A stretch of DNA of 64,000 bases from contig NZ_JBHRYQ010000001.1 of NCBI RefSeq assembly GCF_042649125.1, positions 3,224,001 to 3,288,000 on the forward strand. Reading direction: 5' to 3'. Below the pieces are notes generated by a model, which saw only the letters and a list, made by a program, of their open reading frames with translations, was not told the origin of the DNA and ran no database searches. This document shows, piece after piece, positions 1-8,570 of this stretch. Origin of the DNA: Leadbetterella lacunae. Its GTDB lineage: Bacteria > Bacteroidota > Bacteroidia > Cytophagales > Spirosomataceae. Each line of letters starts with the position of its first letter. Position 1 is the first letter of the stretch. The position numbers were made by a program, and so were the translations under genes.

Positions 1-804
1 TATTTTAGGCTAATCAATGATTTACTTGCCCAACAAAAAACTATCCTAGAAACTACCGCAGCGGCCGATTTTGTTGCAGAGATTATTCGTTTTCAACATA
101 AATCTATAAATCAGCAATCGGGGCTATACCTCCACGGCGTGGGGCTTTTTCCGGGCATTAGCAATTTCCTCTGTGAACTAGCCCTTGAAAAACACCCCGA
201 TGCCAAGTCGATTCACTTCAATATCAAGTATTCGATTTTTAGTAAGGCGGGCAAAGACATGTGCCAACTGATGGCCGAAAGCCTAAGTAAACCGTCTGTA
301 TATTTTGAAAACGGCACTTTAAAAACCGCGAAGCCGATAGGCCCAAACCACGTATTTGGCTACCAAAACAAACAATGGAAAGGTTTCTTGGCTGAGCTGC
401 CCGACACATTTTATTTTAACCAAGTAGCACCTAAACTTCAGTTTATTGGTTCCTATTTCACGCCTTTGGGTGCGGCTTTATACCCGTTTGTTGGCTTGTT
501 AAATTTTCTGCCTAGTGCTCCTTCTTTTGTAAAAATGTATGCTGCTTGTTTTTATTTTATGAGAGGAAAAATCTTTAAAAATAAACAGTCCGAAATGTTA
601 ATTTCTTTGGTAATAGACCAAAAATACAGCTTTAGGCTACACACTCCAGCGGCACTTTATGCGGCGGGTCTTGGCGTGGCGGCTTTATTGCCTTTACTCA
701 CAAACCAACGGGGAGTTTTGAGGGCTGACCAGGCAATAGGGCATACAGATTTTTTTAAGAGTTTATCAAAAACTGACCCTGCAGGCATCCAATTACTAGG
801 CTAA
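1..804 (+). CDS. Saccharopine dehydrogenase-like oxidoreductase, C-terminal part
   Basis: The reading frame is open from the first base of the window, so the 5' end lies outside it. A GTG at 139 could only give an internal fragment. The visible 267 residues hold a VGLFPGISN segment, like the G-x-x-PG-x-SN loop of saccharopine dehydrogenase/trans-acting enoyl reductase family proteins, which have an N-terminal Rossmann domain (here missing from view). Hydrophobic stretches follow near the middle and near the C-terminus (AALYAAGLGVAALLPLL). Family members bind NAD(P) and reduce or oxidise varied substrates, so the substrate cannot be told. The gene stops 60 bp before the greA leader promoter, so it is probably a separate transcription unit. 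The family call is a motif-level recognition and moderate. Confidence 0.55.
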   Translation, partial: YFRLINDLLAQQKTILETTAAADFVAEIIRFQHKSINQQSGLYLHGVGLFPGISNFLCELALEKHPDAKSIHFNIKYSIFSKAGKDMCQLMAESLSKPSVYFENGTLKTAKPIGPNHVFGYQNKQWKGFLAELPDTFYFNQVAPKLQFIGSYFTPLGAALYPFVGLLNFLPSAPSFVKMYAACFYFMRGKIFKNKQSEMLISLVIDQKYSFRLHTPAALYAAGLGVAALLPLLTNQRGVLRADQAIGHTDFFKSLSKTDPAGIQLLG

Positions 805-867
805 AACATTGATTTTAAAGCCCTAATATTTTTGGTTAAATACCTTAAAATACTGCTTAAAAACCTC

Positions 868-898
868 TTGACAATACAAATGTATTTGTTTATCTTTG
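868..898 (+). promoter_or_regulatory. Bacteroidota-type promoter of the greA leader
   Basis: TTG at 868-870 is followed after exactly 20 nt by TATCTTTG at 891-898. This matches the -33 TTG / -7 TAnnTTTG consensus of the Bacteroidota housekeeping sigma factor. Transcription would start near 905. No other good promoter is visible before greA. Confidence 0.75.
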
Positions 899-915
899 TT
901 CACAAATTAAGATAA

Positions 916-960
916 ATGGAACAATTGAAATCTAAATATTTGATACAAACAATAACTTAG
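916..960 (+). CDS. Possible 14-codon leader peptide upstream of greA
   Basis: An ATG lies about 11 nt after the predicted transcription start and opens a 14-codon frame (MEQLKSKYLIQTIT) ending in TAG at 958. It sits between a strong promoter and two successive terminator hairpins ahead of greA, the layout of a leader-peptide attenuator. There is no run of one amino acid that would name a regulatory signal. It may equally be an untranslated part of a small RNA; coding is unproven. Confidence 0.25.
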   Translation: MEQLKSKYLIQTIT

Positions 961-990
961 AAGAGTTTCTGAAATACATATAGTTTTCAG

Positions 991-1021
991 GAACGGTCGA
1001 TTGTCGCCGTTCTTTTTTTTT
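991..1021 (+). terminator. Rho-independent terminator inside the greA leader
   Basis: GAACGG (991-996) pairs with CCGTTC (1007-1012). An inner CGA/TCG stem extends it past one bulged T. A run of nine T follows. It lies between the only clear promoter and greA. Confidence 0.75.
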
Positions 1022-1023
1022 CT

Positions 1024-1057
1024 ACCCCCCTTAACAAAAGGAGGGTTATTTTTTTTT
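1024..1057 (+). terminator. Second tandem terminator before greA
   Basis: ACCCCCCTT (1024-1032) pairs with AAGGAGGGT (1038-1046) with a single C/A mismatch and a five-base loop, followed by a T-rich run to 1057. It is only 30 bp upstream of the greA start codon. Confidence 0.6.
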
Positions 1058-1086
1058 AACATCTAACATAAATTACTTTAAAAAAC

Positions 1087-1557
1087 ATGTCATTTCAATA
1101 TTACACCCAGGAAGGATATGATAATTTGAAAAACAAATTAAACGACCTTAAAACCCGTGGCCGTAGAGAAATCTCTGCTGCCATAGCTGAAGCCAAAGAC
1201 AAAGGTGATTTATCAGAAAACGCTGAATACGACGCCGCCAAAGATGCCCAAGGCCACATGGAGAGTGAAATTTCTAAGTTAGAGGTGTTGTTTTCAAGTG
1301 CGAGAATCATAGACGAGTCAACCATAGATACCTCTACGGTATCGCTAATGAATAAGGTGCAAATCAAAAACCTTAAAAACGGGGCAATGATGACCTATAC
1401 GCTAGTGGCTGAGGAAGAAGCTGATCTAAAACAAGGCAAGATTTCTATAAATTCGCCTTTTGCTAAGGGCCTGTTAGGCAAATCAGTAGGCGACAAAGCC
1501 CAGATTCAAGCTCCTGCAGGACTAGTAGAAGTTGAGGTAGTAAGCATCTCGATTTAA
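1087..1557 (+). CDS. greA: Transcription elongation factor GreA
   Basis: A 156-residue protein of full family length. It stimulates cleavage of backtracked nascent RNA by RNA polymerase, rescuing stalled complexes. The N-terminal coiled coil (residues 1-75) carries the conserved tip motif GDLSENAEYDAAKD (about residues 39-52), whose acidic residues reach the polymerase active site. The C-terminal FKBP-like domain holds the SPFAKGLLGKSVGD segment. The ATG at 1087 starts the coiled coil at the usual point. Two terminators and a possible leader peptide lie upstream, so expression probably depends on read-through from the promoter at 868. A bidirectional terminator follows the stop codon. Confidence 0.96.
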   Translation: MSFQYYTQEGYDNLKNKLNDLKTRGRREISAAIAEAKDKGDLSENAEYDAAKDAQGHMESEISKLEVLFSSARIIDESTIDTSTVSLMNKVQIKNLKNGAMMTYTLVAEEEADLKQGKISINSPFAKGLLGKSVGDKAQIQAPAGLVEVEVVSISI

Positions 1558-1583
1558 TTCAAATTTATTTCCTTTAAAAATAT

Positions 1584-1618
1584 AATGGGGTGCCCCTTTC
1601 GAGACACCCCATTTTTTT
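1584..1618. terminator. Bidirectional terminator between greA and the surface protein gene
   Basis: AATGGGGTG (1584-1592) pairs perfectly with CACCCCATT (1605-1613), with T-runs on the plus strand and an A/T-rich flank on the other. It separates convergent genes, and its tail touches the stop codon of the minus-strand gene at 1617. Confidence 0.85.
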
Positions 1619-4463
1619 ATCTTCTGAGACTTACATACCCTTTATAAACCTTAGTGGTTCCTTCTTCGCTGAGCTTTTCGAAACTCACGGTTATGTTATA
1701 ATAATATACGCCCGTTGGCATGTCTTTTCCATTGAGGTTTTTTCCGTTCCAGCTCATTTCTGTCCCTGTCCCTTCAGCTACCAAAAGTCCCGAAGAGGCA
1801 TAAATTTCATATTTAATACTCTTTATAAATGCCGGACAGTTCATTGGCGTAAACGTGTCGTTTATGTTATCCCCATTGGGCGAAAACACATTCGGGAAAC
1901 TTAGTTTTTCGCAGTTATCAAAACATATTTTTTGACTTACTGGACTTTCTATGTTTTGGCTACTTACGGCCGAAATATAATAACATCCCGCAAAACCATC
2001 TTTCGAGTTTCTTCTGTGGTTAAAAGTAGTACCCAAAGCTGCGTCTTGAATGGCTATGAGGGCAGGTTCTTGGCTTTCATAGCGTGCATAGTATATTTTA
2101 AACGAAGACAAGTCCGTACGGCAAATTCCACTTCCCGAACTAGCAGGCATAGACCACGCTACTTTGTTTGTAAATGTGCTTTCGTTACAAAAGTCTTTTG
2201 AGTCTAAGGTTTCGCAAATATTGGTTTGTGAAATATTGGTAGGCGTACACGGCGGGCTTCTATCTGCAGGACTTGCACATATTATCTGTGAGTAGTTCTC
2301 AAGTTGACCTAAGGCTGGCAGTTTCTCGTAAGAACCATACGTCACCACTTTGTAACAATACGTTTCGCCATTCTGAATATCATACGAAATGTCGCCATCT
2401 TCGGGGCTTTTATCCAAGCCAAAATCTACATAGTTATAGGTAGTGGCATTAGAAACCTTCACTTCCGTAATTTTATTATAGGTACCCGGTTTTAGTTTGT
2501 CTTCTCTATAAATAATGTGCGTGTTATTGTCATTTGACCAAGGCACATTGGCCTCCCACGAAAGCCTCAGTGACTTATCTTCTGGCGATGCACTCATTCG
2601 CACCGAAGACGCCGCAGCGGTAGTTCCATAAAGCTCCGTACCTTTTATCAGCATCTCAATTTTGTAGCGATACACCTTGTCTTTGGTATTTAAGCCTGTA
2701 TCATTAAATACGGTATCTGCGGCAGTAGTCAAAGTAGTAGGTTTGGTATAAATCAACTGGAAGTTTTCGCCCCCAATGCCTTCTGCACGATAAAGTTTGT
2801 AAGTATATGGCCCTTTAAATGCCGTGGTGTCAAAACCCAACGGGCGGGTCCATTTCACTTGAATTTCGCCCGTGGCCACATCTGTTTTGTTTACCGTCAC
2901 ATTGGTGAGCACTGTCATGCCCGACTTGATTTCGCTACCGATACAAAACTCGGTGCCTGGAGGGCTCTGCATATTTAAAAACTGATTCACTTTTAAATCA
3001 GAAACCAGTCTGTAGCTGTAGATAGTCCCTTTTTCTACGTTTTTATCTACAAATACACTGTCTGTAGCATTTACAGTACCTATCAGCACATAGCCCCACT
3101 CTGCGGGCATACCTGCAGTACATGCTCCGGGGTTAAGGCCGCTACATCCATTTTTTCTATAGATAAGTGTTTTCCCTTCAAAACTACATTTGGTATTTGA
3201 TTTCCATTTAAGGTCAATGACCCCTTCGTTTTCGGTAGCAGTTAAACCCAACGGACTAGGTGGCAGCACTTTTATTTTCACAGTTTTGATGTCTACCAAT
3301 TGCGTAAGGAACCTCCCTGGGTTGTCTTCTACTTTAAACAACACGTCATAACTCTGGTCTCGCACATGCAAGCAATTGGTATTCCATGTAAATGTACCCG
3401 TAACTGGGCTTACGGCACTAATGCTCTTAAATACTGCAGATTCAGGCTCCACAAATTTAAAGAAGAACCCACTCGCGTCTACGTTGTACACCCCACCAGA
3501 CGAGGTCAGCTTTAGTGTGTTTTTATCTTTGTCTTTTCCAGTGACTTCAAACTCCACTTTTTTGCCCGCCTCCACACAAATATCGGCTGGCACCTCCAAC
3601 TCGGGCCGGTGGTTTTCGGACTCTACCACTATTATTTGCATGTCCCTGACTATTTCGCCTATTTTAACATAGGATCCATCGGGGGCTTTTCGCCATTCCT
3701 CTATTATAAAAGCCACGTTGTATTGCCCAATCTCTCGAGGTGAATCCCAGAGCAAATCGCCAGTGAGGGCATTAATTTTGAAAGAGGCTGGACCTGTGCC
3801 AGCCTCATTGAGTATGGGTACTTTTCCCAAACTACTCGGGTCTTTATATCCTGTTATAAACTCTCCAATACCGGTGTCTACCCCTTTATCTTTTTTAGGA
3901 GTGGTGAGTTTATACGACAAACTATCGCCGTCTATATCATATGCACCCGGGTTATGGATAAATCGCTGCCCCACCACGGCGGAGTCAAGCGGAATATTTA
4001 ATAAAACAGGCGTAGAGTTTAATCCAAAACTAGAGCTAATAACTATGGTAGACTGTACAAAAAAGCTAATGTTTTCAGAAGGTTGCGGCAAGTTAATGGT
4101 TCGCTCGTTTCGGTTTACTATACCACAGCTGATGGTGTAGGTTCCCGGTGCTGGAAATGTAAACGTGGTATCGTATACATTACACATGGTAGCCGGATTT
4201 ATCAGCAATTTCTTTTTTCGGGTAACTTTAAAAGCCTCCACTTTATTGGTAGAAAAACCAAAATAAAAACTCACCGATTCCTGCCCGTCATTTGCGGCTT
4301 TACCGTTTATTTGGTCTGTGTAGGTGGTTAGGGTGACTTTATACGTAAGTTCGGTGCTCGATATTCTTTTCGCTGTGATTTCTCCGGCTCGTAAGTGCGT
4401 AGCAAATGACAGCATAGGCATTGCCAAAAGCATCAACAAGACCAAAATATAGTTTTTCTTCAT
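1617..4463 (-). CDS. T9SS-sorted surface protein with FN3-like repeats and CHU_C domain
   Basis: A 948-residue secreted protein. A signal peptide (residues 1-21, ending SFA) precedes a THLRAGEI segment typical of Bacteroidota gliding-associated surface proteins. The body is built of beta-sandwich units, with Cadherin/Ig-like stretches (about 160-400) and several fibronectin-III-like units (about 400-850). The C-terminus (about 855-948) is a gliding-motility-associated CHU_C / type B T9SS sorting domain, recognised by FPNVFSPNGDNINDTF and the final GYVSLRR. It should be exported by the type IX system and held at, or released from, the cell surface. Its ligand is unknown. It is monocistronic, and a terminator follows it at 1584-1618. 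Confidence 0.85.
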   Translation of the reverse strand: MKKNYILVLLMLLAMPMLSFATHLRAGEITAKRISSTELTYKVTLTTYTDQINGKAANDGQESVSFYFGFSTNKVEAFKVTRKKKLLINPATMCNVYDTTFTFPAPGTYTISCGIVNRNERTINLPQPSENISFFVQSTIVISSSFGLNSTPVLLNIPLDSAVVGQRFIHNPGAYDIDGDSLSYKLTTPKKDKGVDTGIGEFITGYKDPSSLGKVPILNEAGTGPASFKINALTGDLLWDSPREIGQYNVAFIIEEWRKAPDGSYVKIGEIVRDMQIIVVESENHRPELEVPADICVEAGKKVEFEVTGKDKDKNTLKLTSSGGVYNVDASGFFFKFVEPESAVFKSISAVSPVTGTFTWNTNCLHVRDQSYDVLFKVEDNPGRFLTQLVDIKTVKIKVLPPSPLGLTATENEGVIDLKWKSNTKCSFEGKTLIYRKNGCSGLNPGACTAGMPAEWGYVLIGTVNATDSVFVDKNVEKGTIYSYRLVSDLKVNQFLNMQSPPGTEFCIGSEIKSGMTVLTNVTVNKTDVATGEIQVKWTRPLGFDTTAFKGPYTYKLYRAEGIGGENFQLIYTKPTTLTTAADTVFNDTGLNTKDKVYRYKIEMLIKGTELYGTTAAASSVRMSASPEDKSLRLSWEANVPWSNDNNTHIIYREDKLKPGTYNKITEVKVSNATTYNYVDFGLDKSPEDGDISYDIQNGETYCYKVVTYGSYEKLPALGQLENYSQIICASPADRSPPCTPTNISQTNICETLDSKDFCNESTFTNKVAWSMPASSGSGICRTDLSSFKIYYARYESQEPALIAIQDAALGTTFNHRRNSKDGFAGCYYISAVSSQNIESPVSQKICFDNCEKLSFPNVFSPNGDNINDTFTPMNCPAFIKSIKYEIYASSGLLVAEGTGTEMSWNGKNLNGKDMPTGVYYYNITVSFEKLSEEGTTKVYKGYVSLRR

Positions 4464-4532
4464 TTCTTAAGGTTTTCTAAGCTTGATGGTATGTACGTTA
4501 AAAAAACGAAATACGTCTAGGATTATTTAATC

Positions 4533-4540
4533 CAAAAATA
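4533..4540 (-). promoter_or_regulatory. Candidate -7 element for the CHU_C surface protein gene
   Basis: On the minus strand the sequence reads TATTTTTG, matching TAnnTTTG, about 70 bp before the start codon at 4463. There is no TTG at the expected upstream spacing, so this is only a candidate. Confidence 0.35.
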
Positions 4541-4661
4541 ACCTAAATGGTTTTAAGAAAACGAGTAATGAGGGCAAAATATTCTAAAAGGAGGTAATTA
4601 GAAGTGGGGATTCACGAAAAGAAAAATCAAAATCTGGTATTTTATTAATTTGAGTATAATG

Positions 4662-4682
4662 AAAAGGGGCCCGAAAGCCCCC
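4662..4682 (-). terminator. Terminator of the carboxylesterase gene
   Basis: GGGGC (4666-4670) pairs with GCCCC (4677-4681) around a six-base loop. On the minus strand the hairpin is followed by TTTT (4665-4662). It lies 10 bp past the stop codon of the esterase. Confidence 0.65.
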
Positions 4683-4691
4683 ATTTTTCTA

Positions 4692-6323
4692 CTATTTATT
4701 TTTGTAAGCCCTATCAAAAAACTCATACCGAGCTTCTATTTGAGAGTCAATCATCTTGGTTTCTGTATCAATCACAATCACCTGAGTAGTCTTCAAGTCT
4801 TTACTCAAAGGTTTCCAATCTGGTAGTTTGCCGCCATTTGGATTTCCTGTTTTTATAAAATTGGCGAAATAATCAGACATCGTTTCTGAAACCTTGAAGT
4901 CGTTTGCCGTCCACTCAAACTCCTTAATCAAAGGCAAATTTCCCATCGCATATTCTATTTCGCATGCATGTGGAGCACCTACCGCTTTTGGTTTTGCTGC
5001 ATTTTCAGCACTTTTTAACGTTCCTCCTGCTAATCCTGGAGTTAAGCTATTATCAATTAATTCAGGTCTAAGTTTACTGTATAAATACCTATACACCGGT
5101 TGTTCACTATTATGGCGGTGCAGCTCTGCCCATTTCCAAGTACTGTAGGCTATAAACCTATCGGCGGCCATTGCCGTAGCCGAAATTTCTACTTCCTCAG
5201 GAGTGGCATGAGGAAAAAGTTTCAAAACTTCTTCGTGACTATCGGGGTATTCGGTTTTTACTCTTTTTATAAAATTTTCAGAGGTGTAAGGCATACCATA
5301 CATAAACGCCTGACCGGGTATTTCGGCGGAGTTCCAGCCAACTAACAGTGGCACTTGGGCTTGTTTTTTAGCGGCAAAAGTTTGGGGTAAATAATCGTTC
5401 AAAAAATAATTATCCAAGACCACCGGAAAACCAAACCGCTTCGATTCATTATAAATTTCATAAACCTCTCGGCTTGTAAGGGCTCTTAATTGTTTCAAAG
5501 TAGGAACGCCTGCTTTTTGAGCAAATTCTAAGCCTATTTTTTCGGCTTCTGCCAATGTAACAGGAGCCATAGTTGGGTTAATACCTGCACCACTTTCACC
5601 GATAGCCCCCGCTATAAGGCCTTGGGCAAGTGGAGAGGCCATTTGATAACTTACAGAAATTGACCCGGCTGACTCACCTGCAATTGTTACTTTTTTTGGA
5701 TTCCCTCCAAAAGCGGCTATGTTTTTCTGCACCCATTGCAATGCAGCCACTTGGTCGAGATACCCATAATTTCCAGACGCTTTATATGTGGCTTCTGCAC
5801 TAAGTTCGGGGTGTGCAAAATTTCCAAAAATATTGAGTCTGTAATTACATGTCACTACCACTATTCCTTTTTTTGCCATAGCCTCCCCGTCATATCTTGG
5901 CTCTGAAGCATCACCTGCTACATTTCCGCCTCCATAAAAATAGACCAAAACTGGCAAATCTTTGGTATTTCTGCTTGCGGGCGTCCATACATTTAGATAT
6001 AGGCAATCCTCGCTAAGGCCTTCTGAGCGAGAATTCATATCGCCGAAAACTATAGCCTGCATCGGTCTTGCCGAAAAAGTCTTGGTTTGTTTTACACCCG
6101 ACCAATTTATAACTGCTTGTGGGGCTTTCCATCTTAAATTACCAACCGGAGCTTGGGCAAATGGGATGCCGAAATACTTTTGAATATTGGTTTTGGTGTC
6201 GTAGTTTCCTTCTATTGTTCCATTGGCAATTTTGGTTTGAACTGCAAAATTATTGTTGTTTTGAGCAGATCCAATTGCAATAAATCCAAGATGGATCATG
6301 CAGGTTAAAAATAGTTTTTTCAT
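4692..6323 (-). CDS. Secreted type B carboxylesterase/lipase
   Basis: An alpha/beta-hydrolase of 543 residues, the usual length of type B carboxylesterases, which hydrolyse carboxylic esters. The nucleophilic serine sits in GESAGSIS, the oxyanion-hole loop reads YFYGGGN (HGGGF in most members), and the catalytic histidine is in GAPHACEIEYAMG near the C-terminus. The NVWTPAS block is also typical. I chose the start at 6323 because it gives a clean signal peptide (MKKLFLTCM, ending GSAQ). An upstream ATG at 6368 would run through the palindromic operator at 6345-6373. The gene is divergent from a Nudix-related regulator, which probably controls it. The natural ester is unknown. Confidence 0.85.
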   Translation of the reverse strand: MKKLFLTCMIHLGFIAIGSAQNNNNFAVQTKIANGTIEGNYDTKTNIQKYFGIPFAQAPVGNLRWKAPQAVINWSGVKQTKTFSARPMQAIVFGDMNSRSEGLSEDCLYLNVWTPASRNTKDLPVLVYFYGGGNVAGDASEPRYDGEAMAKKGIVVVTCNYRLNIFGNFAHPELSAEATYKASGNYGYLDQVAALQWVQKNIAAFGGNPKKVTIAGESAGSISVSYQMASPLAQGLIAGAIGESGAGINPTMAPVTLAEAEKIGLEFAQKAGVPTLKQLRALTSREVYEIYNESKRFGFPVVLDNYFLNDYLPQTFAAKKQAQVPLLVGWNSAEIPGQAFMYGMPYTSENFIKRVKTEYPDSHEEVLKLFPHATPEEVEISATAMAADRFIAYSTWKWAELHRHNSEQPVYRYLYSKLRPELIDNSLTPGLAGGTLKSAENAAKPKAVGAPHACEIEYAMGNLPLIKEFEWTANDFKVSETMSDYFANFIKTGNPNGGKLPDWKPLSKDLKTTQVIVIDTETKMIDSQIEARYEFFDRAYKNK

Positions 6324-6344
6324 TTTTTTGAAAGGTTGAATATT

Positions 6345-6373
6345 TATTATTGTCGCAAACTGAGACAATAATA
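6345..6373. promoter_or_regulatory. Inverted-repeat operator between esterase and Nudix-type regulator
   Basis: TATTATTGTC (6345-6354) and GACAATAATA (6364-6373) form a perfect 10-bp inverted repeat with a 9-bp spacer. It sits in the 107-bp gap between divergent genes, 22 bp from the esterase start and 58 bp from the regulator start, as expected for a dimeric winged-helix repressor. Binding by the adjacent regulator is inferred. Confidence 0.65.
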
Positions 6374-6430
6374 CTTCTTTTTAAATTTTAAACAAAAAAA
6401 TATGCTACATTTGATTTTAAAACTTAAACA

Positions 6431-7135
6431 TTGAACCCAAATAAATATTTAAAACATATCGCGTTTGACAATGTAATTTTTGGATATTCTAATCAAAAAT
6501 TACAGGTTCTTGTCATGGAATATCACAATACTGGTCTTTTTGCTTTGCCAGGAGGGTTTGTAGCAAAAGACGAAAACCTACAAGATGCAGCAAAACGAGG
6601 ATTAAAAGAAAGAACTGGCTTAGACCAAATTTACTTGGAGCAGTTTCATACGTTTGGCTCTGTGGCAAGACACCAAGCCGAAGTTATGCAAACCATCATA
6701 AACTCAAATCCATGGATTGACGGAGATGCTTCTTGGCTTTTGGAAAGGTTTATTTCAGTGGCCCACTATGCCCTCATAAATATTCTGGAGGTTACGCCAA
6801 CCCCAGACGCCCTTTCAGATTCCTGTGGCTGGTACGATGTAAGAGCACTACCAAGCTTAATATTAGACCATTCTGAAATCATAGAAAAGGCACTAAAAAC
6901 CTTACAGCAAAACCTTAACACAAAATTGGTTGGAGCAAATCTTTTACCCGAAAAATTCACCATGAAAGAGCTTCAAGGCGTATATGAAGCCATATTTAAC
7001 GAAAAACTTCACCGCGGAACCTTCCAACGAAAAATGCTGAGTTACGGGCAGCTGGAGCGATTTGAGAAACAGTTTTCGGGGGGAGCTCATAAAGCACCGT
7101 ATGTGTATAGTTTTAAATCTGACACAGAAGTGTAA
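6431..7135 (+). CDS. NrtR-family (Nudix-related) transcriptional regulator
   Basis: A 234-residue protein with an N-terminal Nudix fold (about 1-150) and a C-terminal winged helix (about 160-230; segment FTMKELQGVYEAIFNEKLHRG). The Nudix box, GFVAKDE-x7-RGLKERTGL (about residues 41-63), lacks the RE and EE catalytic glutamates of active hydrolases, as in NrtR/AraR-type regulators where the fold senses a ligand such as ADP-ribose or a sugar. The start is TTG at 6431, directly after an in-frame stop; no ATG gives an intact Nudix strand. It is divergent from the esterase and flanks a perfect palindrome, so it most likely controls both genes. The effector is unknown. Confidence 0.8.
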   Translation: MNPNKYLKHIAFDNVIFGYSNQKLQVLVMEYHNTGLFALPGGFVAKDENLQDAAKRGLKERTGLDQIYLEQFHTFGSVARHQAEVMQTIINSNPWIDGDASWLLERFISVAHYALINILEVTPTPDALSDSCGWYDVRALPSLILDHSEIIEKALKTLQQNLNTKLVGANLLPEKFTMKELQGVYEAIFNEKLHRGTFQRKMLSYGQLERFEKQFSGGAHKAPYVYSFKSDTEV

Positions 7136-7209
7136 ATCCTTCATAACTAATGGGCTAAATTGTATTATATAAAATTTTAAAATTCTAAGGCTAATCCATT
7201 TTATAATCG

Positions 7210-7217
7210 TAATTTTG
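7210..7217 (+). promoter_or_regulatory. Candidate -7 promoter element for the aminotransferase
   Basis: TAATTTTG matches TAnnTTTG; no TTG is found at the ideal -33 spacing. The leader downstream contains a perfect 7-bp hairpin, CTAAAAG (7228-7234) with CTTTTAG (7240-7246). Confidence 0.45.
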
Positions 7218-7279
7218 CAGCCGAATTCTAAAAGAGAGCCTTTTAGAGGGTTAATAGGGAAAATAACAAAAACAACAAA

Positions 7280-8488
7280 ATGGAGGTCTTAACATCAAAT
7301 TTGCTAGCCGACAGAATCAATAACCTTGAAGAGTCTGCTACGCTCGCAATGTCTAAAAAATCTAGAGAATTGGCTGCATTAGGTCACAAAGTGATCAACC
7401 TATCTATTGGTGAGCCAGATTTTAAAACTCCTAAGCACATTTGTGAAGCAGCCAAAGACGCTATCGATGCTGGTTTTCACTCATACACGCCAGTGGCGGG
7501 TATTCCTGAGCTTAGAAAAGTTATCGCTGAGAAGTTTAAACGTGACAATAATATAGATTGGAAACCTGAGAACATAATCGTTTCTACTGGAGCTAAACAC
7601 TCGCTTGCAAACGCACTAGCGGTGATGCTAAACCCTGGCGACGAGGTGATTATATTTGCCCCTTACTGGGTGTCTTACTCAGAAATGGTAAAACTTGCTG
7701 AAGGTACCTCGGTAATTTTAGAAGGAGCATTTGACAATGATTTTAAAGTAACCCCAGCTCAGCTTGAAGCTGCCATTACTGACAAAACAAAAATGATTAT
7801 GTATGCATCGCCAAACAACCCAACGGGGTCTGTATACAGCGAAGCAGAACTAAGAGCTATAGCAGAAGTAGTGGCAAAACACCCAAACATTTATGTTTTG
7901 GCTGACGAAATTTACGAATACATCAACTTCCGCGAAGAAGGACATTTCTCTATGGGCTCTATTCCTGAAGTGAAAGACAGAGTAATAACTGTAAACGGAA
8001 TGGCAAAAGGATTTGCGATGACCGGATGGAGAATCGGATATATCGGTGCTGCTAAATGGATAGTAGACGGCATAGACAAACTTCAAGGCCAAGTAACTTC
8101 TGGAACTAATCACATCGCTCAACGTGCTTCTGTAGTAGCTTGGGACGACATGACTGCTCCAGAAACCATGAAAAGAGCTTACCTGTTAAGAAGAGACTTA
8201 GTAGTTGGTTTGCTTAAAGACATTCCAGGATTTAAGGTAAACGTACCTGAAGGAGCATTTTATGCATTCCCTGATGTAAGTTATTATTTCGGAAAATCAG
8301 ACGGAAAAGTAACCATCAAAGACTCAGACGACTTGGCTATGTGGTTACTTGAAAACTCATATGTAGCTACAGTTGGTGGTTCATCTTTTGGTGCACCAAA
8401 CTGTATCCGTATCTCTACGGCGGCTTCTGACGAGGCCTTGACTGAGGCGGTTTCAAGAATCCGAACTGCAGTAGAGTCTTTAAAATAA
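7280..8488 (+). CDS. Class I aminotransferase, aspartate aminotransferase type
   Basis: A 402-residue PLP enzyme of the Ig subgroup of fold-type I aminotransferases, which move amino groups between aspartate (or related amino acids) and 2-oxoglutarate. Landmarks in order are the N-terminal INLSIGEPDF (substrate arginine region), YTPVAGIPELR, STGAKHS for phosphate binding, YASPNNPTGS, ADEIYEYI, and the PLP-binding lysine K243 in MAKGFAMTGWRIGY. The C-terminal arginine lies in IRISTAAS. Aspartate is the likeliest substrate, but aromatic or prephenate activity occurs in this subgroup. The gene has its own promoter and a perfect 16-bp terminator, so it is monocistronic. Confidence 0.9.
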   Translation: MEVLTSNLLADRINNLEESATLAMSKKSRELAALGHKVINLSIGEPDFKTPKHICEAAKDAIDAGFHSYTPVAGIPELRKVIAEKFKRDNNIDWKPENIIVSTGAKHSLANALAVMLNPGDEVIIFAPYWVSYSEMVKLAEGTSVILEGAFDNDFKVTPAQLEAAITDKTKMIMYASPNNPTGSVYSEAELRAIAEVVAKHPNIYVLADEIYEYINFREEGHFSMGSIPEVKDRVITVNGMAKGFAMTGWRIGYIGAAKWIVDGIDKLQGQVTSGTNHIAQRASVVAWDDMTAPETMKRAYLLRRDLVVGLLKDIPGFKVNVPEGAFYAFPDVSYYFGKSDGKVTIKDSDDLAMWLLENSYVATVGGSSFGAPNCIRISTAASDEALTEAVSRIRTAVESLK

Positions 8489-8507
8489 GAATCTAAGGTT
8501 TTTTATA

Positions 8508-8544
8508 AAAAATAGCCTTCACGTTTCCGTGAAGGCTATTTTTG
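8508..8544. terminator. Strong bidirectional terminator
   Basis: A perfect 16-bp stem (8508-8523 with 8528-8543) closes a four-base loop and is flanked by A and T runs. It serves the aminotransferase and the convergent AraC regulator. Confidence 0.92.
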
Positions 8545-8570
8545 TATATAACGGCAAAACGAAAGTCTCC

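Larger units (their letters stand above)
905..1021 (+). ncRNA. Candidate greA leader small RNA
   Basis: A transcript from the promoter at 868-898 would end at the strong terminator at 991-1021 after about 115 nt. It would contain two adjacent hairpins, CTGAAA/TTTCAG (969-974 with 985-990) and GAACGG/CCGTTC (991-996 with 1007-1012). In E. coli the greA leader is known to yield short attenuated RNAs (GraL). The sequence here is unrelated and only the layout is similar, so the call is an inference. Confidence 0.4.

Noticed and set aside
6324..6368. Longer N-terminus for the carboxylesterase
   Set aside because: The added residues would precede a good signal peptide and would be encoded by the palindromic operator.
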